DNA from: an uncultured Burkholderiales bacterium
GTDB lineage: Bacteria; Pseudomonadota; Gammaproteobacteria; Burkholderiales; Burkholderiaceae_D
Length of the DNA stretch: 35,801 nucleotides
Direction of reading: 5' to 3'
Assembly: GCA_903836575.1 (NCBI GenBank)
Contig: CAILRJ010000091.1
Span: 1-35,801, forward strand
The number at the start of each line of letters is the position of its first letter. The stretch's first letter is position 1. The notes beneath the pieces are model-generated. The model made no database searches, was not told the origin of the DNA, and worked only from the letters and a program-made list of their open reading frames with translations. A program made the translations under genes and the position numbers. Positions 7,522-16,384 of the stretch are shown here, one piece after another.

Positions 7522-10470
7522 ATGACCCATTTACACGATTTGATTTCCTCCGAGCTGGAACAGTCCTGTGCCCGGGAGCCGATCCACCTGCTCGGCGCCG
7601 TACAGCCGCACGGATTCGTGATGGTGGTTGATCCGGCGAGCGCCTGCATCGTGCAGGTATCAAGCGGCATCACGCGTCACTGGCCAGGCCTGCCGGACGC
7701 CTTCGCGATGATCGGCACAGCGCTGGTCGACTGGGTCGATGGTGCCGACAACTACGCGCTGTCGGGCCTGTCAACGACCAAGCCGAAGATCCTGCCGTGG
7801 CAACCGCGCATGGCACCGGCCAGCAGCAATTCCACCGGTATCGTGGATTGTGTATGGGAATGTCTTGCCCACCGCAGCGGTGACGTCCTCCTCCTCGAAT
7901 GGCTACCGCTCGACATCAATACCGCAGAACGCTTGAGACAAAACTACCTGTTAGCCGACCTCACCAGCGCCATGTCCCAATTGCGCCAGACCACCAGCCT
8001 CGACGACTTCTGCCAGGAGATCGCGGTATCGGTTCAGCATATGAGTAAATTCGACCGGGTCATGATTTACCGTTTCCTGCCTGACGGCTGCGGCGAAGTC
8101 ATCGCTGAACACACCGCCGAAGGACACGCACAGTGCTATCTCGGATTACGCTTCCCGGCCTCCGACATTCCAAGCCAGGCGCGCCAACTGTACCTGACCA
8201 ATACGCTGCGCATTCTGGTCGATGTCGACGCCGAAGCCGACACGCTGTTGCCGGCCACGCGGACGCTGGATCAGAGCCACAGCCTTTTACGCAGCCTGTC
8301 ACCGGTCCATTTGTGCTACCTGCGGAACATGCGCGTCTGCGCAACGATGACCTTATCGATCATCGTCGACGGCCAGCTGTGGGGTTTGATCACCTGCCAC
8401 CACCATGCACCGAAGGTAGCACCCTTCCAGCTCCGTGATGGCTTGCGCCAACTCAGTGAAGTGGTCGCCGAAGTGGCCAGCATGCGCATCGCCGCGCTGT
8501 GCGAGCAGCAAACAAATACGCATCGCCGTGCTCTCGACGCGCTGCTCGCCAGCCTGCAGCAGAGCCTGATCCTGGCCGGCAATATTCCCCGGGCGCTGGC
8601 TGCTTGCCTGCCGCAGTTGCTGGCGGCTTTCGGTGCCAGCGGACTGGGCGTTCAGATCGACGAGGTGATGTATGTCGGCGGCACCGACCGGCACATTGGC
8701 GCGGCGGCAGAAATTCTGCAGGAGATCACGATGCTGACCGGACAGGATGCCAGCGCGGCGGACGAAACAATAACAATCCGGACCTGGGACCGCTTGCCGG
8801 GCTCCTCACTGCAGCGGCTGGTCACGTTGCCGGATGCTGCCGGCCTGATGCTGGCCCAATGCGCCGGCCCGCGGCCCGCCCTCTGTTACCTGGTCAGACC
8901 GGAACAAGTGCAGCAAGTCCGCTGGGCCGGCGAGCCCGAAAAAAATACCGTCGTGCTGCCGGATGGGCAACTCCGACTGGAACCCCGCCGCTCGTTTTTG
9001 GAATGGCAGCAAACGCTCGGAGGTCGCGCACAGGCGTGGAACGGGATTGAGGCGGCGGCACTCGAAAAACTCCTGTGTCTGCTGTGCGATCACCACCAGA
9101 GCCAGGCCAACGAGGTCACGCACCGCAAGTTGCAATGGCGCGCACACCATGATCCACTGACCGGCCTGTTCAACCGCCGCGCGATGGAGGATGAAGTCAC
9201 TGAGCGGCTCAAAAATGGCAAATTCAATTCGGCACTGATCCTGCTCGACATCGATCGTTTCAAACAGATCAATGATCGCTATGGCCATGCCGCTGGTGAT
9301 CAGGTGCTGCAGGAACTGAGCCTGCGACTGGAATCAGCGGTGCGCGAATTCGATTTGGTGGCACGCCTGGGGGGTGACGAATTTATGCTGCTGATGCATC
9401 TGCCGCAAGCCGATCCGGCACAGGTGCTGGGCGTCGCTGACCGGCTGCACCAGGCGGTCGCCGCGCCTGTCCTCATCAACGGCCAAGCGCTGACGATTAG
9501 CATTTCTGTCGGTATTGCAGTCCCGCCTCTGCATGGGCAAACGGTGAGCGACTTGCTGCGACGGGCGGACCTGGCGCTGTATCGGGCCAAGACCGCCGGG
9601 CGCGCGCGCAGCATCGTGTTCGATCCGGCCATGGAGTCGAATCAAACCGCCAGCGACCAACTTGACAATGATCTGGCATGCGCCGTCGACAACCATGAGT
9701 TGTCGCTGGTGTTCCAGCCCAAGGTCGACCTGACCAGCTTCCGGGTGGTCGGCATGGAAGCACTGGTGCGCTGGGATCATCCGGTGCGCGGCCCGGTTTC
9801 GCCTGCCGTATTTATCCCGATTGCCGAGCGCACTGGTCAGATCGTGCGCATCGATCGTTGGGTTATGCAACAGGCGATTGCGACACAGGCCCGCTGGCGC
9901 GCACAGGGCCATGCCGACCTGCCGGTTGCGATTAACCTGTCGATGCAGGATATCGCATCGTCTGGCCTGATCCGGCACCTCAATGCACTGCTCCATGAAT
10001 TCCGGATCCCGCCGGCATTGCTGGAAATTGACATTATCGAATCCTCGTTGATGCACGAGTTCGACCACTGCCGCCAAGTCTTGCAGGAACTCCATGCGAG
10101 CGGCATCCACCTGAGCATGGATGATTTCGGCACTGGCTTTTCGTCGTTGAGCCATCTGCGCAAGCTACCGTTGCAATGCCTGAAAATCGATCAGTCGTTC
10201 ACCCGCAACATGCTCGACGACGACAGTGCCGAAAAGCTGATCCAAGCCCTGCTCGCCATGGGACTGGCGCTGAAAATGCAGATGGTCGCCGAAGGTATTG
10301 ACACCGTCGACCAGATGACCTGGCTGAAAAGCCATGGCTGCCTGATCGGTCAGGGCGCGTTGTTCAGCCGGCCGGTGCAGGCCGATGTCCTGCACCAGGT
10401 CATCGCCGAGATCGAAAGCCGCTTCCTCAGTGTGACCGTCCAGCCAGAATCGTTCGCACTCGCCGGCTGA
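7522..10470 (+). CDS. bphP: Bacteriophytochrome (PAS-GAF-PHY) fused to GGDEF-EAL, c-di-GMP turnover photoreceptor
   Basis: 982 aa; N-terminal Cys16 in SCAREPIHLLGAVQPHGF, GAF FPASDIPSQARQLY and SPVHLCYLRNM, PHY tongue PRRSFLEW, REFDLVARLGGDEF, GMEALVRWDHP, MDDFGTGFSSL. Confidence 0.93.
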   Translation: MTHLHDLISSELEQSCAREPIHLLGAVQPHGFVMVVDPASACIVQVSSGITRHWPGLPDAFAMIGTALVDWVDGADNYALSGLSTTKPKILPWQPRMAPASSNSTGIVDCVWECLAHRSGDVLLLEWLPLDINTAERLRQNYLLADLTSAMSQLRQTTSLDDFCQEIAVSVQHMSKFDRVMIYRFLPDGCGEVIAEHTAEGHAQCYLGLRFPASDIPSQARQLYLTNTLRILVDVDAEADTLLPATRTLDQSHSLLRSLSPVHLCYLRNMRVCATMTLSIIVDGQLWGLITCHHHAPKVAPFQLRDGLRQLSEVVAEVASMRIAALCEQQTNTHRRALDALLASLQQSLILAGNIPRALAACLPQLLAAFGASGLGVQIDEVMYVGGTDRHIGAAAEILQEITMLTGQDASAADETITIRTWDRLPGSSLQRLVTLPDAAGLMLAQCAGPRPALCYLVRPEQVQQVRWAGEPEKNTVVLPDGQLRLEPRRSFLEWQQTLGGRAQAWNGIEAAALEKLLCLLCDHHQSQANEVTHRKLQWRAHHDPLTGLFNRRAMEDEVTERLKNGKFNSALILLDIDRFKQINDRYGHAAGDQVLQELSLRLESAVREFDLVARLGGDEFMLLMHLPQADPAQVLGVADRLHQAVAAPVLINGQALTISISVGIAVPPLHGQTVSDLLRRADLALYRAKTAGRARSIVFDPAMESNQTASDQLDNDLACAVDNHELSLVFQPKVDLTSFRVVGMEALVRWDHPVRGPVSPAVFIPIAERTGQIVRIDRWVMQQAIATQARWRAQGHADLPVAINLSMQDIASSGLIRHLNALLHEFRIPPALLEIDIIESSLMHEFDHCRQVLQELHASGIHLSMDDFGTGFSSLSHLRKLPLQCLKIDQSFTRNMLDDDSAEKLIQALLAMGLALKMQMVAEGIDTVDQMTWLKSHGCLIGQGALFSRPVQADVLHQVIAEIESRFLSVTVQPESFALAG

Positions 10471-11302
10471 TCCGGTCGAAGCAAGTCACCAGCAGGACGA
10501 TGGCAATTAACAGTGTCGCCAGCCGGCCCCACTGGAACAGCGACACGGCCTCGGAGACCAGCAGCCCGAGGCCGCCCACACCGATCAAGCCGAGCACGGT
10601 CGAGTCGCGCATGTTGAATTCCCAGATGTACAGATGGATCGACAATCCCTGCGGCAATAGCGTGCGTGGCAACGCATGCCAGACCGTTTGCAGCGGCGTC
10701 ATGCCGATTACCCGACCGCAATCGATCAGGCGCTCGTCAATATTCTCGATGGCCTCGGCATATAGCTTGCCGTAGGTGCCAAAAGAGTGAAAAGCGATGG
10801 CCAGAATACCGGCCATCGGACCGAGCCCGATGATGCCGACCAGCAGCAAGCCGAACACCAGCGCATGGATCGCCCGTGCGATGTCGAGCAAACCGCGCGC
10901 CGGCGATGCCAGCCAGCGCGGCATGGCGAGATTGCGCGCGGCGACCAGGCCGAACGGCAGCGCCGTCAGCGCTGCTAGCAACGAACCTAGCGTAGCGACT
11001 TTCAAGGTGGTCCAGATTGCGCTGGCAAGACCGGTCAGATAGCGCTGTTCAGTCGCGCGTTGATCTTCGACGCGCAGCACCACGCCTTCATCGTTGCGGT
11101 ATTCGAGGCGTGGATTGCCGAACCAGACATTGAGCAGACTCGGGCGCGACAATTCGTGCGCGGTCTTGAGCAGGTTATCCAGCGGATTGCGGCCGAACTG
11201 CACGTCGCCGTCGCGCACGAAACTGATCGCGCTGGCGGCGATCAGCACTCCATACAGCGCGGCAAAAAGCCACAGGCGCGTGCGCCCGGCGAAGCTCGGC
11301 AC
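10427..11302 (-). CDS. phnE: Phosphonate/phosphate-type ABC transporter permease (PhnE family)
   Basis: 291 aa, GTG start at 11302; YAEAIENIDERLIDCGRVIGMTPLQTVWHALPRTLLPQ (EAA-like loop), IWEFNMRDSTVLGLIGVGGLG. Confidence 0.85.
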   Translation of the reverse strand: MPSFAGRTRLWLFAALYGVLIAASAISFVRDGDVQFGRNPLDNLLKTAHELSRPSLLNVWFGNPRLEYRNDEGVVLRVEDQRATEQRYLTGLASAIWTTLKVATLGSLLAALTALPFGLVAARNLAMPRWLASPARGLLDIARAIHALVFGLLLVGIIGLGPMAGILAIAFHSFGTYGKLYAEAIENIDERLIDCGRVIGMTPLQTVWHALPRTLLPQGLSIHLYIWEFNMRDSTVLGLIGVGGLGLLVSEAVSLFQWGRLATLLIAIVLLVTCFDRISRRVRTILAGRSH

Positions 11303-11308
11303 CGGCGA

Positions 11309-12172
11309 TTACTTGCGCGGTTGCAGCTTGCCGGTGGCCAGCCCGGCATCGCGGATCGAACTGTAGAGCTTGTCGTCGCTTTTGACGAAGCCGGTGTAAT
11401 GCGCTGGCAGCAAACCCGGGTTGGTCTTGAGCTCGGCGCCAACCTGTTCCAGTGCGAGCTGGAGTTGCGCAACCAATGCCTTATCTTTCATCAAGTCGCC
11501 GCTAACGGCCACCGCATCATTGGGCAGCGGTGCCGAGGTCCAGAATATCTTGCTGTCGGCGGCTTTGATCAAACCCTGTTCGATCATCGCATTGCGATTA
11601 CGGTCGTAGTCGGCACCGGCATCGAGCTCACCGCGCGTGACTTGCGTTTCAATGGCCTGGTGTTTGGTGTAGAGCACCTTGCTGAAGTATTTTTCAGGGT
11701 CGGGAATGCCCATTTTCAGGAACTGATGGGTCGGAATCAAATAACCCGAAGTCGAACCCTTGTCACCAAAGGCGAAAGTGCGCCCCTTCAGGTCAGCCAG
11801 GCTGTTGATACCGGAATTGGGGTGCGTGATCATCAGTGCGAAGTACTCGGGTTTGCCGTCATACAGAATGGTCGCAACCGCCTGCGCGCCGGAATAATTA
11901 TTGGCCAGCACATAGCCCCACGGACCCATCAGCGCAATATCGGTTTCGCCATTGGCGAGCGACTTGGCCAATCCTTCCCAGCTATCGACGGTGCGCAGTT
12001 CGACCGGCTTGCCGAGTTTTTTCGACAGGTACTCGGCCAGCGGACGATAGGTGGCGTCGTTCTTTTCCTTGTCGGGTTGGAACAGGCCGACACCGAGGCG
12101 CAACGTATCGGCAGCAAGAGCGCTACTACAGACCAGCGCGGCGGCAAGGAACAGGACGACGGGACGCAACAT
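11309..12172 (-). CDS. phnD: Phosphate/phosphite/phosphonate ABC transporter substrate-binding protein (PhnD family)
   Basis: 287 aa with signal peptide; RLGVGLFQPDKEKNDATYRPLAEYLSKKLGKPVELRTV, DIALMGPWGYVLA, FAFGDKGSTSGYLIP. Confidence 0.87.
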   Translation of the reverse strand: MLRPVVLFLAAALVCSSALAADTLRLGVGLFQPDKEKNDATYRPLAEYLSKKLGKPVELRTVDSWEGLAKSLANGETDIALMGPWGYVLANNYSGAQAVATILYDGKPEYFALMITHPNSGINSLADLKGRTFAFGDKGSTSGYLIPTHQFLKMGIPDPEKYFSKVLYTKHQAIETQVTRGELDAGADYDRNRNAMIEQGLIKAADSKIFWTSAPLPNDAVAVSGDLMKDKALVAQLQLALEQVGAELKTNPGLLPAHYTGFVKSDDKLYSSIRDAGLATGKLQPRK

Positions 12173-12245
12173 GATTCACTCCAAAATGGGGGTTGGTCGC
12201 GCCGTGACAGCGCGCATTACACAAGTAAAAAACAGCGGGATCGCG

Positions 12246-13118
12246 CTACAAGTATTTTTCCAGCAGCGGCAACAGCTTCTCGCGCGTGGCAGTTGGCATT
12301 GCCGATGCCGGCGTGACCAGCGCTTGTGCCAGCGCCGTGTGCGCCAGCGAGACCGGGGCCTGCGCTGCCAGCCGGCGAATTGCTGCGCGCAATACTTGCT
12401 GGGCTCCGGCGGCATTGTGCATCATGTTGCCGATTGCCATTTCAGCCGTCACCGGGGCGTGGCCTGTATGCCAGCAATCAAAGTCGGTCACCAGCGCCAG
12501 CGTGGCATACGCAATTTCGGCTTCGCGCGCGAGCCGGGCCTCCGGCAAGTTGGTCATACCGATCACCGACGCGCCCCACGCGCGGTAGAGCTGCGATTCG
12601 GCCAGTGTCGAAAAAGCCGGCCCTTCGATGCACACATACGTACCGCCGCGATGCAGCGTTGCTTCCGGCAAGGCGGCATCCTCGAACGCATCGGCGACCA
12701 GCTGACTCAGTGCCGCGCAGACCGGCTGCGCCAGACTGATGTGGGCCACCGCGCCGTCGCCAAAAAACGTATTGACGCGCTGGCGCGTCATGTCGATGTA
12801 CTGATCCGGCAGCACCATGTGACGCGGCGCCATGTCTTCGCGCAGCGAGCCGACTGCCGATACCGACAGCAGGTACGCTACGCCCAGACTCTTGAGCGCC
12901 CAGATGTTGGCGCGATACGGAATTTCAGTGGGCAGCAAGCGATGGCCGCGCCCATGACGGGCCAGGAAGGCAACCTGCACGCCCTCGATCGTACCGATGG
13001 TGATCGCATCCGACGGCGCACCGAACGGCGTGTCGACGGTGACTTCATGCCTGTTTTCCAACCCATCCATGTTGTACAGGCCGCTGCCACCGAGAATGGC
13101 GAATCGAATTTTTTGCAT
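12246..13118 (-). CDS. mtnP: S-methyl-5'-thioadenosine / thioinosine phosphorylase
   Basis: 290 aa; [93 protein letters not shown]. Confidence 0.92.
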   Translation of the reverse strand: MQKIRFAILGGSGLYNMDGLENRHEVTVDTPFGAPSDAITIGTIEGVQVAFLARHGRGHRLLPTEIPYRANIWALKSLGVAYLLSVSAVGSLREDMAPRHMVLPDQYIDMTRQRVNTFFGDGAVAHISLAQPVCAALSQLVADAFEDAALPEATLHRGGTYVCIEGPAFSTLAESQLYRAWGASVIGMTNLPEARLAREAEIAYATLALVTDFDCWHTGHAPVTAEMAIGNMMHNAAGAQQVLRAAIRRLAAQAPVSLAHTALAQALVTPASAMPTATREKLLPLLEKYL

Positions 13119-13401
13119 GTGTCATTTCTTGAAAAAAGTGTAGGTTGTGACGCGTGCCACGAGGTAAAAAAAGGAGGGTCGCCGGCAACGTCGTTTATTG
13201 TACGTGGATGTACCTGAAAGATATAAGCCAACGTAACTGCAGGATCGTGTGAAGTCGCGTGCAACGAGTGATGGGGATATACGAAGATATGCCGATTGCG
13301 GGATTGGCTTGCTGGTTGGCGGGCCGACTGGTGCGACCCGCGCCGGATAGTGCGACCTGAACCGGCAGGGCGGACAGCTCAGGTACTGACACTACAGAGA
13401 C

Positions 13402-13608
13402 TTAGACATCCAGATTCATATCGGGAGCCACAGTCTCTATAACTGGAGCAGGAGACGAAGTTACTGTGATTTTTGGACCGTTTTCTTTAACGTAGTCAAC
13501 AACAACATTGACAGCTTTCTTGGTTGCAGCAGCCATGTCTTGAGCAATATGACCAGTTTGAATTTGTACGCTACCGCCATTATTTCCAGTAATTTTAATC
13601 GCAGACAT
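13402..13608 (-). CDS. Small orphan protein, 68 aa, function unknown
   Basis: MSAIKITGNNGGSVQIQTGHIAQDMAAATKKAVNVVVDYVKENGPKITVTSSPAPVIETVAPDMNLDV; strong SD AAGGAGAAttaatATG; AT-richer than flanks. Confidence 0.6.
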   Translation of the reverse strand: MSAIKITGNNGGSVQIQTGHIAQDMAAATKKAVNVVVDYVKENGPKITVTSSPAPVIETVAPDMNLDV

Positions 13609-14165
13609 ATTAATTCTCCTTGAACGCACCACACGATTGTAGTTGCCATCATTGGTGCTCCCATCAGATTCAGAGTTCCATAACGTTACTTAATTATCAC
13701 GACTCTGAAGGTGCCCACCTAGTTCGTATCGATTGAGAAAACCTGAGTATTTATTTTGACTTGATCAGCGTTACCTGATGTCGGTTTCGGCATGTTGATC
13801 CCGTCAAAGGTCGGCAAGCCAGGTGATCCGCATGACGCGGCTCAACCCGCTTATAGCGAAATAATGCTTAGGCGCATCACCGGATTCAGCAGAACAGGTT
13901 CACGAGCTGGCCGCTAAAGGACTCCCTTGCCGACATAGACACTCTGCTGCGGTACTGCTCCCTGAATACCGACCATGCCGTTTTACCAAACCCGGCATAA
14001 CGCACAAGAAAAACGGTGCGCGTGGCATTACAAAAACCTCGAGAGAGGGCGCTGCGTAATGCGCAATGCATGCGGGAAGTTCAGCAGCTGGCTGCGTAAC
14101 CTCTGATGTTCGCAATGCTTTACGACTTCATGCTTGTGCGTAGCAAGCGGCTTACGGGGTGACCT

Positions 14166-14369
14166 CTACAAGCTGTCGACCGGGATGATCTGAGTCTTGG
14201 TGTTAGTGTCCGTCATAATGGTGACGACTGACACATCGTAATTATTTGGATCAGCGGGTGATGTCGCGTCCTTTGATGAGGGGAGCGGGTGTGAACTAAC
14301 CAGTGTCGACGACTGGACGCTGGAATGGGCACGGGCGGGCATCGAGGGAATAGTTGGGGCGGCACTCAT
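14166..14369 (-). CDS. Small orphan protein, 67 aa, Ser/Thr/Pro-rich, function unknown
   Basis: MSAAPTIPSMPARAHSSVQSSTLVSSHPLPSSKDATSPADPNNYDVSVVTIMTDTNTKTQIIPVDSL; SD-like GAAAGGttgacaATG. Confidence 0.4.
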   Translation of the reverse strand: MSAAPTIPSMPARAHSSVQSSTLVSSHPLPSSKDATSPADPNNYDVSVVTIMTDTNTKTQIIPVDSL

Positions 14370-14462
14370 TGTCAACCTTTCAAAAGTCGACCACTTTATT
14401 ATGGTCGCTTTGGTCAGTGGCTGCGTCAGAGCACCGGTTCCATTGCTGACAGTCCGGACTCA

Positions 14463-15452
14463 CTACACCCGCAGCGGCGCTTCATCCATCAGCGCAACCT
14501 GCTCGCGCAGTTCGAGAATGCGGTCCTGCCAGTAACGTTGCGTGTTGAACCACGGGAATGCCACCGGGAAAGCCGGATCTTCCCAGCGCCGCGCCAGCCA
14601 TGCCGAGTAATGCAGCAGGCGCAGGGTGCGCAAGGCTTCGATCAGATGCAGTTCGCGCGGATCGAACGCGCAAAAGTCTTCGTAGCCGGCCAGCAAATCC
14701 GACATTTGCCGCACCATGTCGCCGCGCTCGCCCGACAGCATCATCCACAAATCCTGAATCGCCGGTCCATTGCGGCTGTCATCAAAATCGACAAAATGCG
14801 GGCCGGCATCGGTCCACAATACGTTGCCGCTATGGACATCGCCATGCAAGCGCAGGCTGGCCACGTCGCCGGCGCGGTCATAGCAACGGCGCACGCCATC
14901 GAGTGCCATCGTCGTCACGCTCTGCCAGGCGGCGAGCAATTCGGGCGGAATGAAATCATGCGCGAGCAGCCAGGCGCGCGGCTCGGTGCCAAAGCTATGG
15001 ATATCGAGCGTCGGACGTTGCATGAAAGGTTTGAGTGCGCCGACCGCATGAATGCGGCCGATGAAGCGGCCCATCCATTCCAGCGTCGCCGGGTCTTCGA
15101 GTTCCGGTGCACGACCGCCGTGGCGGGCAAACACGGCAAAACGAAAGCCGTCGAGATTGTGCAAGCTATTGCCATCGCCCAGACGGGTGGCCGAGACCAC
15201 CGGAATTTCCTGCGCGACCAGTTCTTCGACGAAGGCATGCTCTTCAAGGATGGCCGCGTCACTCCAGCGACCGGGCCGGTAAAATTTGGCAACCACGGGC
15301 GGACCATCGTCGATGCCGATCTGATAGACACGATTTTCGTAACTGTTGAGCGCCAGCAAGCGACCATCGCCATGCAGGCCGATGCTATCGAGGGCGTCGA
15401 GCACCAGGTCGGGGCTGAGGTCGGCAAAAGAGGGAGTCGTGGGTAAGTTCAT
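14463..15452 (-). CDS. srkA: Stress response serine/threonine kinase, YihE/RdoA family
   Basis: Likely start MNLPTTPSFADLSPDLVLDALDSIG in ORF 14463..15545; LNSYENRVYQIGIDDGPPVVAKFYRPGRWS, RLHGDVHSGNVLWTDAGPHFVDFDDSRNGPAIQDLWM. Confidence 0.9.
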   Translation of the reverse strand: MNLPTTPSFADLSPDLVLDALDSIGLHGDGRLLALNSYENRVYQIGIDDGPPVVAKFYRPGRWSDAAILEEHAFVEELVAQEIPVVSATRLGDGNSLHNLDGFRFAVFARHGGRAPELEDPATLEWMGRFIGRIHAVGALKPFMQRPTLDIHSFGTEPRAWLLAHDFIPPELLAAWQSVTTMALDGVRRCYDRAGDVASLRLHGDVHSGNVLWTDAGPHFVDFDDSRNGPAIQDLWMMLSGERGDMVRQMSDLLAGYEDFCAFDPRELHLIEALRTLRLLHYSAWLARRWEDPAFPVAFPWFNTQRYWQDRILELREQVALMDEAPLRV

Positions 15453-15565
15453 GCGTGGCATTGTACGGCCGCGCTGGCAAGGCCGGCCGTATTTGATCGT
15501 GCCGGCCAGCCACCGGATCGATACAGGCGATACACTACGCCCCATTCAATTTTCCGGAGCTTTCC

Positions 15566-16255
15566 ATGCACCTCGACCAGCCCTTGTCCGACAAAGAGTT
15601 TGACGAACTCGACAAATTTCTGCTTTCCGACCGCTGCGCCGAAGACTGCATGACGATGGACTCGCTGCACGGTTATTTCACTGCCATCGTGATCGGTCCG
15701 GAACTGGTGCCACTGGCCGAATGGCTGCCACCGATCTGGGGCGAGTCCGACGAAACCGGCCCGGACTTCAAGAACCCGAAAGAATTCGACCACATTGTCG
15801 GCCTGATTTCGCGCTTCATGAACGAAGTCGCAATCACCTTCGAAGTCGCGCCGAAGGAGTTCGAGCCACTATTTTGCGAGTTCGAATTCGAAGGCAAGCA
15901 ATTGCTCGATGGCGAAGCCTGGGCCTGGGGCTTCTGGGAAGGCACGCAATTGCGCGCCGATGCCTGGGCGCCGATCTGGACGTCGAACCTGGCCGACATC
16001 ATGCGCCCGATCTATCTGCTGGGTGCCGAAGAGATCGAGGAGAGCGAAATGGAGTTGGTCGACACGCCGCAGAAGGCGCACAAGATGACCATCGAAATCG
16101 AATCGGCGATCCCGCATATCCTCAAATACTGGGCGCCGATCCGTACCTCCGGCGTTGAAACCGTTACGCGTGAGTCGCCCAAAATCGGCCGCAACGATGA
16201 CTGCTCATGCGGCAGCGGCAAGAAGTTCAAGAAGTGCTGCGGCGCTGAAGGATAA
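15566..16255 (+). CDS. YecA/UPF0149 family protein with C-terminal SEC-C zinc motif
   Basis: 229 aa; [26 protein letters not shown]-terminal [19 protein letters not shown]. Confidence 0.88.
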   Translation: MHLDQPLSDKEFDELDKFLLSDRCAEDCMTMDSLHGYFTAIVIGPELVPLAEWLPPIWGESDETGPDFKNPKEFDHIVGLISRFMNEVAITFEVAPKEFEPLFCEFEFEGKQLLDGEAWAWGFWEGTQLRADAWAPIWTSNLADIMRPIYLLGAEEIEESEMELVDTPQKAHKMTIEIESAIPHILKYWAPIRTSGVETVTRESPKIGRNDDCSCGSGKKFKKCCGAEG

Positions 16256-16262
16256 AACAAAC

Positions 16263-16299
16263 GGCGGCCGTCCTGCGGTCGCCTTGCTGCTTCTTTTTT
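16263..16299 (+). terminator. Probable terminator after the YecA-like gene
   Basis: GGCGGCCG-tcctg-CGGTCGCC stem (one G-T wobble), with a T-rich tract ~12 nt downstream. Confidence 0.45.
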
Positions 16300-16384
16300 C
16301 GTAGCCCAAAGAGGTCAATGGCGACCTGCACAACCCCAGCCTGATGCAGTCCATCGCATCAACAATTAACCATGACCCGCTCTT

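Noticed and set aside
11060-13217. Plus-strand ORFs of 418 and 388 aa opposite phnD/phnE and mtnP
   Set aside because: Antisense frames over well-supported genes; no domain motifs.
13886-14115. Short overlapping ORFs (61 and 71 aa) in the mtnP-srkA island
   Set aside because: Two different frames over the same DNA, no clear SD; not called as CDS, only the region is flagged.
14100-14165. CTCTGATGTTCGCAATGC resembling part of 6S RNA
   Set aside because: Only a short local similarity; no complementary closing arm or full 6S fold could be traced by eye. An Infernal scan would settle it.
14325-15446. 373-aa plus-strand ORF opposite srkA
   Set aside because: Antisense shadow of SrkA; no recognisable motifs.
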